A stretch of 64,000 nt of DNA from Pseudomonadota bacterium (GTDB lineage: Bacteria > Myxococcota_A > UBA796 > SXON01): assembly GCA_030685065.1 (NCBI GenBank), contig JAUXQH010000147.1, positions 1-64,000 on the forward strand, in the 5' to 3' direction. The translations under genes were made by a program, and so were the position numbers. This document shows positions 59,771 through 64,000 of this stretch, piece by piece. How positions within the stretch are numbered: the stretch's first letter is position 1; each line of letters starts with the position of its first letter. A model generated the notes under the pieces. That model had not been told where the DNA came from, made no database searches, and was given only the letters and a program-made list of their open reading frames with translations.

Positions 59771-59829
59771 CGCATCCTCCTCGGCGTTGTCCCCCCGCCG
59801 GGGCCCCCGAAGCGTGGGCTGGCTCACCG

Positions 59830-61674
59830 ATGTATTTCGGTGGTAGAACGGCGCCGGAGGCGTACATCGCGATGGCAGGGGAGTCCGGTGGGGGGAGGGT
59901 TTCGGCCGTCGTCTCGGTGGAGCGCGCCCGTCAGGTGGGCCCTGGCGGAGAGGCGCGCCTCGGCCGCTCGGCGCGGGGCCTCGCCGCGAACAGCGCGCTC
60001 CAGGGGCTCTCCCGCTGCGCGCGGAGCGTGCCGCTGTACGCGCCGGGGAGCGCCAGCGTGCGGAACCTCGTCGTCGAGTACCGCCAGCGCATGCGCGAGG
60101 CGCTCGCGCACGGCGACATGGAGCTGCAGGTCCGCCCGCTCGAGTTCGTCCTCGACGGAGAGGTCGTGTTCCTCGAGCGCGCGCGCGACCGCTCGCTCCC
60201 GCTCCTGTTCTTCCGCGACGGCGTTCGCGTGCTCACGATCCGCGCGAACAGCACCTGGGAGGAGCAGGTGCGCCTCCTCGAGATCGCGATTCTGCGTTCG
60301 CGCGGGTTCGCCGCGAAGGAGGACGACGTCGTGACGCTCTTCTGGAAGAGCGGCTTCACGTCCGTGAGCATCACCGCGGTCGAAGGCTTCGTCGAGGACG
60401 ACGAGGACGACGGGGCCCTCGCCCCGACGACGGTAGAAGAGGGGGACGACACCGCGGGGCTGCAGCCCGAGGAGCCCGGCACCGGCGCCGCGCGCTTCGG
60501 CCGGACCGAGGTGCCGCGCGACTGGGATCTCCCGATGCCGGACACCGCGGACTTGGAGGCCGCCGTCGCGTGGCGCGAGGTCTCGAGTGAAAAGCTCGCG
60601 CAGCTCCGGAGCGAAGTGACGCCGGAGACCGTTCCCGCGCTCGCGCTCCGCATGAGCTCCGAGCTCGTGGAGCTCGCGTCGGACCTGCTGGATCCGACGA
60701 CCTTCACCGAGGTGGCCCACCAGCTGGTCGAGGTGCGCGACTACCTCCTCTCGGTCCCCGATCTGGGCATGAACGCCCTGTTCTGGCGGCGGCTCCGCGA
60801 GGTGCCGGCGCGTGGGCAGGAGGTCGCGCAGACCGTGCTGCGCGGGTGCGCGGGCGAGCGCGTGGCGCGCATGATCCTATCCTGGGCGAGGGAGCTCCAG
60901 GAGAACCCCCCCAAGCCCAGCTATGTCCGCGCCGAGGTCGATCGGCTGCCGACCGACTGCCTCCCCGCCCTCCTCGCCGCCGTCGCCATCGCGGACGACG
61001 TGGCCTTGCGGGAGGCTGGGCTCTCCCTCCTCGTCGCCTGGCTCCCCGATCGCGAGGCGCCGGTGCTCGAGTGGCTCCAGACAGCGCCCGCGCCGTGCGT
61101 GGTCCGGCTGCTGCCCGAGCTGCTCCGCGCGCACCCGACCCGTCACATCGACCTGCTCACGCCCTTTGTCGGGCGCGACGAGCCCGCGGTCGTGGAGGTC
61201 GTCGATGCCCTGCTCGCCTCCGCGAACGCCCAGGTGGACGATGTCCCGGCCCTCACCGCGCTGCTGGAGAGCACCCGTTCGTCCGTGCGCCTCGGCGCCC
61301 TCAGGCTCCTGGCCCAGGTCGGCGATCGCAACGTGGCCGCGGCGCTCCTCGAACGCGTTCGAACCAGCTCGTCCGGTCGGTTCCGCACCACCGAATTCGC
61401 CGCCCTGGGCGAGTGCATCGGGCGGCTCGACGGCGCCCGGCTCGCCGGTGAGGTCGAGACCTGGCTGCGGCCGCCGGGGCTCTGGAAGCGGATCTTCGGC
61501 GGCCTCCCGACCAACCAGGGCCCGTTGTGGGCGGGCGTCGCGCTGCTGGTGGTCGTCGATCCCGCCCGCCACGCCCCCGCGATCCGGTGGATGGCGCGCC
61601 GGGCCGGCCCCGAGCTCCAACGCTACGCCCTGCGGAGCCTCGTCGGCACCGCGGCACGGAGGGAAGATGGTTGA
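59830..61674 (+). CDS. Solenoid (HEAT-like) protein paired with an HD-domain protein
   Basis: The protein has 614 residues from ATG 59830; ATG at 59872 is an alternative. The N-terminal ~180 residues form a mixed domain (NSALQGLSRCARSVPLYAPGSASVRNLVVEYRQRM, partly shown). The rest is HEAT-like repeats: LVAWLPDREAPVLEWLQTAP, CVVRLLPELLRAHPTRHIDLL, SVRLGALRLLAQVGDRNVAAALL. No membrane segment is seen. It overlaps the next gene by eight bases, so the two are coupled. The next protein has an HD domain and a similar N-terminal region, suggesting they act together. Confidence 0.75.
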   Translation: MYFGGRTAPEAYIAMAGESGGGRVSAVVSVERARQVGPGGEARLGRSARGLAANSALQGLSRCARSVPLYAPGSASVRNLVVEYRQRMREALAHGDMELQVRPLEFVLDGEVVFLERARDRSLPLLFFRDGVRVLTIRANSTWEEQVRLLEIAILRSRGFAAKEDDVVTLFWKSGFTSVSITAVEGFVEDDEDDGALAPTTVEEGDDTAGLQPEEPGTGAARFGRTEVPRDWDLPMPDTADLEAAVAWREVSSEKLAQLRSEVTPETVPALALRMSSELVELASDLLDPTTFTEVAHQLVEVRDYLLSVPDLGMNALFWRRLREVPARGQEVAQTVLRGCAGERVARMILSWARELQENPPKPSYVRAEVDRLPTDCLPALLAAVAIADDVALREAGLSLLVAWLPDREAPVLEWLQTAPAPCVVRLLPELLRAHPTRHIDLLTPFVGRDEPAVVEVVDALLASANAQVDDVPALTALLESTRSSVRLGALRLLAQVGDRNVAAALLERVRTSSSGRFRTTEFAALGECIGRLDGARLAGEVETWLRPPGLWKRIFGGLPTNQGPLWAGVALLVVVDPARHAPAIRWMARRAGPELQRYALRSLVGTAARREDG

Positions 61675-63052
61675 GGTGGATGCCACCGTCGCCCGCCTCG
61701 CGCGCTTCGTGGCAGAGCTCCAGGCGGGCACGCAGGCGGGCGAGGCCGACGAGCTGCAGCGCCAGGGCGAGCAGATGGCGCGCGTCGTCCTCTCGCTGCT
61801 GCGGATGATGCGGACGCACGCGCTCAACAACCAGGCGTTCGCGCGGCCGACGATGGACCTGCGGCAGCTCCTCGCGCAGGCCGCCGAGGTGTCGGGCGCC
61901 GTCCAGATCACGTCCGTCGAGGGGCTCGTCTACATGAACGACGCCCGCGTACGGTTTCCCGAGAACGCGGACGTCCCGCGTGAACTGACGGGAGAGTTCG
62001 CCCGCCTCGGGGTCGGCGGGCTGTTCTTCCACGAGCCGCTCAACACGGTCCAGATCCGGATGCTCCTGGAGTGCCTCGGCGGCCCGGTCGACCCCAACGC
62101 GCCGGTGGAGACGCTGAACAAGCGCCTGCGGGCCCGCGGCCTCGGCTCCGTGGAGCCTCTCCGGCCGCTCAGGTTCCGCCTGGACACCGAGGAGCGTCGC
62201 GCGCGGCGGCCACGCTCGGGGGTCCAGGTACAGCAGGCCGCCACGTTGATCGACAAGGTGGTCGACAACCTGGGATCGAACCGTCTCCCCGACCCCGTAC
62301 CGGTTCGGCGCCTCATCACCGAGATCGTGTCGGGCGGCGGCGGCAGCGAGGGCCTGTTCGACGAGTACGTCGCCGGGATCTCGCCGTTCGCCGGCCACGT
62401 CCTCCGCGTCAGTCACAACGCGTTGATGCTCGGCGGCGAGCTCGGGCTCTCGCCGGAGGCGCTGCAGGACCTCGGCGTGTGCGCGATGTTCCACGACCTG
62501 GGGTACGCGGCCCGCGAGGGTGCCGCGCGTGCGGACGGTGAGGAGCCCGCGGTCGATGGCTTCGCGCCGCCGTACGAGCGCCACGCGGGTGCGGGTGCGC
62601 GCCTCTTGATGCGCAACCGGGGCTTCTCCGCCGGGAAGGTCCTCCGCATCCTTGCCACGATTGAACATCATCGCAATTACGACGATCCCTCGGGCAAGCC
62701 CACGCTCTTCGGGCGCATCGTGCGCATCTGCGAGGACTACGACAACCTCGTGCGATCTCGCGGGGGGAGGCTCTCTCCCGCCACCGCGCTCCGCCGCATG
62801 CAGCCCCACTCGGGCACGCGCTACGACCCGACGTTGTTTCAGCTCCTGGTGAACAAGCTCGGCGCCTACCCGCCGGGGACGCTGCTCGAGCTCATGGATG
62901 GCCGCGTGGTGCGCGCGTCGTCGACCGTCCGCTCGCGGGAGTCGTTCGATCGCCCGGTCACGAGCGTCGTGCGCCTCGGCGGCACGGCCCCCGCGGTCGA
63001 GGTCGACCTCGCGATCGAGGGGCGCATCGCCCGCGTCCTCGACGCCCGGTAG
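61667..63052 (+). CDS. HD-domain phosphohydrolase-like protein (degenerate HD-GYP)
   Basis: The protein has 461 residues. The N-terminal 200 residues start MVEVDATVARLARFVAEL and resemble the N-terminal part of the partner solenoid protein. The HD-like domain (~240-400) has FAGHVLRVSHNALMLG, the HD pair MFHDLGYAAREG, ERHAGAGARLL, IEHHRNYDDPSGKP and ICEDYDNLVRSR. The GYP signature is replaced by 'NYDDP', so cyclic di-GMP activity is doubtful. It overlaps the solenoid gene and ends just before a convergent gene. Confidence 0.82.
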   Translation: MVEVDATVARLARFVAELQAGTQAGEADELQRQGEQMARVVLSLLRMMRTHALNNQAFARPTMDLRQLLAQAAEVSGAVQITSVEGLVYMNDARVRFPENADVPRELTGEFARLGVGGLFFHEPLNTVQIRMLLECLGGPVDPNAPVETLNKRLRARGLGSVEPLRPLRFRLDTEERRARRPRSGVQVQQAATLIDKVVDNLGSNRLPDPVPVRRLITEIVSGGGGSEGLFDEYVAGISPFAGHVLRVSHNALMLGGELGLSPEALQDLGVCAMFHDLGYAAREGAARADGEEPAVDGFAPPYERHAGAGARLLMRNRGFSAGKVLRILATIEHHRNYDDPSGKPTLFGRIVRICEDYDNLVRSRGGRLSPATALRRMQPHSGTRYDPTLFQLLVNKLGAYPPGTLLELMDGRVVRASSTVRSRESFDRPVTSVVRLGGTAPAVEVDLAIEGRIARVLDAR

Positions 63053-63071
63053 CGGGGGACCCCGAGCGGCG

Positions 63072-63413
63072 TCAGGCCCTGAACATGAACCACGCCGCCC
63101 CGCACATGCAGAGCCCGGCGGCGCCGTAGTTCCAGGTCAGCTTCTCCCCCATCCAGAAGACCGCGAACCCCGCGAAGACCACCAGGGTGACGATCTCCTG
63201 GAGGATCTTGAGCTGCTGCAGGGTGACCAGCGTGAAGCCGAGGCGGTTGGCCGGCACCTGGATGCAGTACTCGAAGAACGCGATGCCCCACGAGGCCCCG
63301 ATCGCGATCCAGAGCGGCCTGTCGCGCAGATCGCGCAGGTGCCCGTACCAGGCGAACGTCATGAAGATGTTCGACAGGACCAGGAGCCCGACGGTCTTCC
63401 AGAACGGGGACAT
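63072..63413 (-). CDS. DMT-superfamily membrane protein (DUF486)
   Basis: The protein has 113 residues with four membrane helices. The sequence VGLLVLSNIFMTFAWYGHLRDL, SWGIAFFEYCIQVPANRLGF and KILQEIVTLVVFAGFAVFWMGEKLTWNY is diagnostic of DUF486, a small drug/metabolite-transporter-like family. Such proteins probably dimerise, but their substrate is unknown. It starts three bases after the stop of the lipoprotein cytochrome gene, so they are probably co-transcribed. Confidence 0.92.
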   Translation of the reverse strand: MSPFWKTVGLLVLSNIFMTFAWYGHLRDLRDRPLWIAIGASWGIAFFEYCIQVPANRLGFTLVTLQQLKILQEIVTLVVFAGFAVFWMGEKLTWNYGAAGLCMCGAAWFMFRA

Positions 63414-63416
63414 CGG

Positions 63417-63722
63417 CTATCCGCCGAAGGCCTCGTGCAGGTAGGCGATGACGTCGGCCACGGCCTGCTCGTCGAGGCTCGACGAGAAGCCGGGCATCGT
63501 GCCCTTGCCGTCGTTGATGGCCGTGGCCATCGCGGTGTCCGTGAGCTCGTTGGTCACGACCGTGAGGTCGGAGGCGTCGGCGGTGGCGCCGGTGCCGTCG
63601 GCCCCGTGGCAGCTCGAGCAGTTGGCCGTGTAGACGGCCTCGCCGGCCGTGGCGTCCCCCACGATCTCGGTGCCGGTGTCTTTTCCGTCGGTGCAGGCGG
63701 CCAGGAATGCGATCAACAACAT
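63417..63722 (-). CDS. Lipoprotein c-type cytochrome
   Basis: The protein has 101 residues from ATG 63722, with GGAGAGAG upstream. MLLIAFLAACTDGKD is a lipoprotein signal (lipobox LAAC), so it is anchored in the periplasm. The haem motif CSSCHGADGTG and the Met ligand in GKGTMPGFSSSLDEQ define a small cytochrome c of the 'MPgf...L..e.v.dviaYl' type. It may carry electrons between the quinol side and oxidases such as the cbb3 oxidase in this window; that link is inferred. It lies 38 bp after the uvrC stop. Confidence 0.9.
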   Translation of the reverse strand: MLLIAFLAACTDGKDTGTEIVGDATAGEAVYTANCSSCHGADGTGATADASDLTVVTNELTDTAMATAINDGKGTMPGFSSSLDEQAVADVIAYLHEAFGG

Positions 63723-63760
63723 GCGTCTCTCTCCGGAGCGCAGCGCAGATACCACGGGCC

Positions 63761-64000
63761 TTACTCCTCCGCTACGCCCTTCTGGAGCGCGTCCCACACC
63801 CGCTGGGCGAGCGCCGGCCCGAAGCCGGGCACCTCCGCGATGAGGGCGGGGCCCGAGGCCCGGAGCGCCTTGACCGACCCGAAGTGGACGAGGAGCGCCT
63901 GCTTGCGCGCGGCGCCCACGCCCACCAGGTCGTCGAGCGCGCTCTTGAGGTGCGACTTCGACCGTGTCTTTCGATGGAACCCGATGGCGGTCCGGTGCGC
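63761..64000 (-). CDS. uvrC: C-terminal end of excinuclease ABC subunit C, cut by the window edge
   Basis: Only the last 79 residues are in view; the frame is open to the window end. The fragment reads AIGFHRKTRSKSHLKSALDD, then LVGVGAARKQALLVHFGSVKALRASGP (partly shown), and ends ALAQRVWDALQKGVAEE. This matches the end of the UvrC RNase H-like domain (HRk.Rsk..l.SaLd.i) and the terminal double helix-hairpin-helix (GvG..rk.aLL.hFGS...i). UvrC makes both incisions in nucleotide excision repair. The gene is complete at its 3' end, followed by the lipoprotein cytochrome gene. Confidence 0.92.
   Translation of the reverse strand, partial: AHRTAIGFHRKTRSKSHLKSALDDLVGVGAARKQALLVHFGSVKALRASGPALIAEVPGFGPALAQRVWDALQKGVAEE

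Overview
The window is GC-rich (roughly 70%), dense with protein genes and almost free of long intergenic gaps. I see no rRNA, tRNA, CRISPR array or insertion sequence. Several hallmarks point to a Myxococcota-type ('deltaproteobacterial') genome: acidic DCDD metal-binding repeats, an RCC1-repeat lipoprotein, a beta-helix surface protein ending in a MYXO-CTERM-like sorting tag, many secreted lipoproteins, a Ser/Thr kinase, a PP2C phosphatase and FHA-type signalling proteins. The species cannot be named from the sequence.

Layout. 1-2.9 kb: the 3' end of a GH92 glycosidase gene, a small exported protein, a fatty-acid hydroxylase-like protein and a GNAT-DUF188 fusion. 2.9-8.8 kb: a glyoxylate-shunt pair (aceB-aceA) divergent from a RamB/ScfR-type regulator, followed by a hybrid histidine kinase. 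8.9-28 kb: a large sulfur and respiration island. 28-46 kb: an ArsM-like methyltransferase, secreted and hypothetical proteins, an HtrA-like protease, a porin, ETF-ubiquinone oxidoreductase, lspA-lgt, a GAF/HD-GYP protein, an RCC1 lipoprotein and alanine dehydrogenase. 46-58 kb: a Ser/Thr kinase, an ECF sigma factor, a vapBC toxin-antitoxin pair, the beta-helix/MYXO-CTERM protein, and an overlapping PP2C and FHA-domain pair. 58-64 kb: a DUF1015 protein, a solenoid protein and HD-domain protein pair, a lipoprotein cytochrome, a DUF486 protein and the 3' end of uvrC.

The most coherent and interesting system is the sulfur/cbb3 island. A sigma-54 activator (about 10.5-11.8 kb) is divergent from a tightly packed operon: rhodanese, TauE/SafE exporter, two-piece YeeE/YedE transporter, CcoN, CcoO, a short CcoP-like cytochrome and a copper P-type ATPase, with a universal stress protein overlapping the last gene. 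A second operon follows: ETHE1-like persulfide dioxygenase, TsdA-like di-haem thiosulfate dehydrogenase, porin, sterol-desaturase-like protein, lipoprotein rhodanese, a small membrane protein, and then an FAD oxidoreductase, a membrane polyferredoxin and a DUF547 protein. Three near-consensus -24/-12 sigma-54 promoters (11881, 18805, 20145) precede the rhodanese operon, the stress-protein gene and the persulfide dioxygenase operon. Two of them have a shared TTTGAAACG...AAACAG motif upstream. The inferred job is to sense reactive sulfur, oxidise thiosulfate and persulfide, and pass the electrons through c-type cytochromes to a dedicated high-affinity cbb3 oxidase. CcoN carries what looks like a fused CcoS-like N-terminus.
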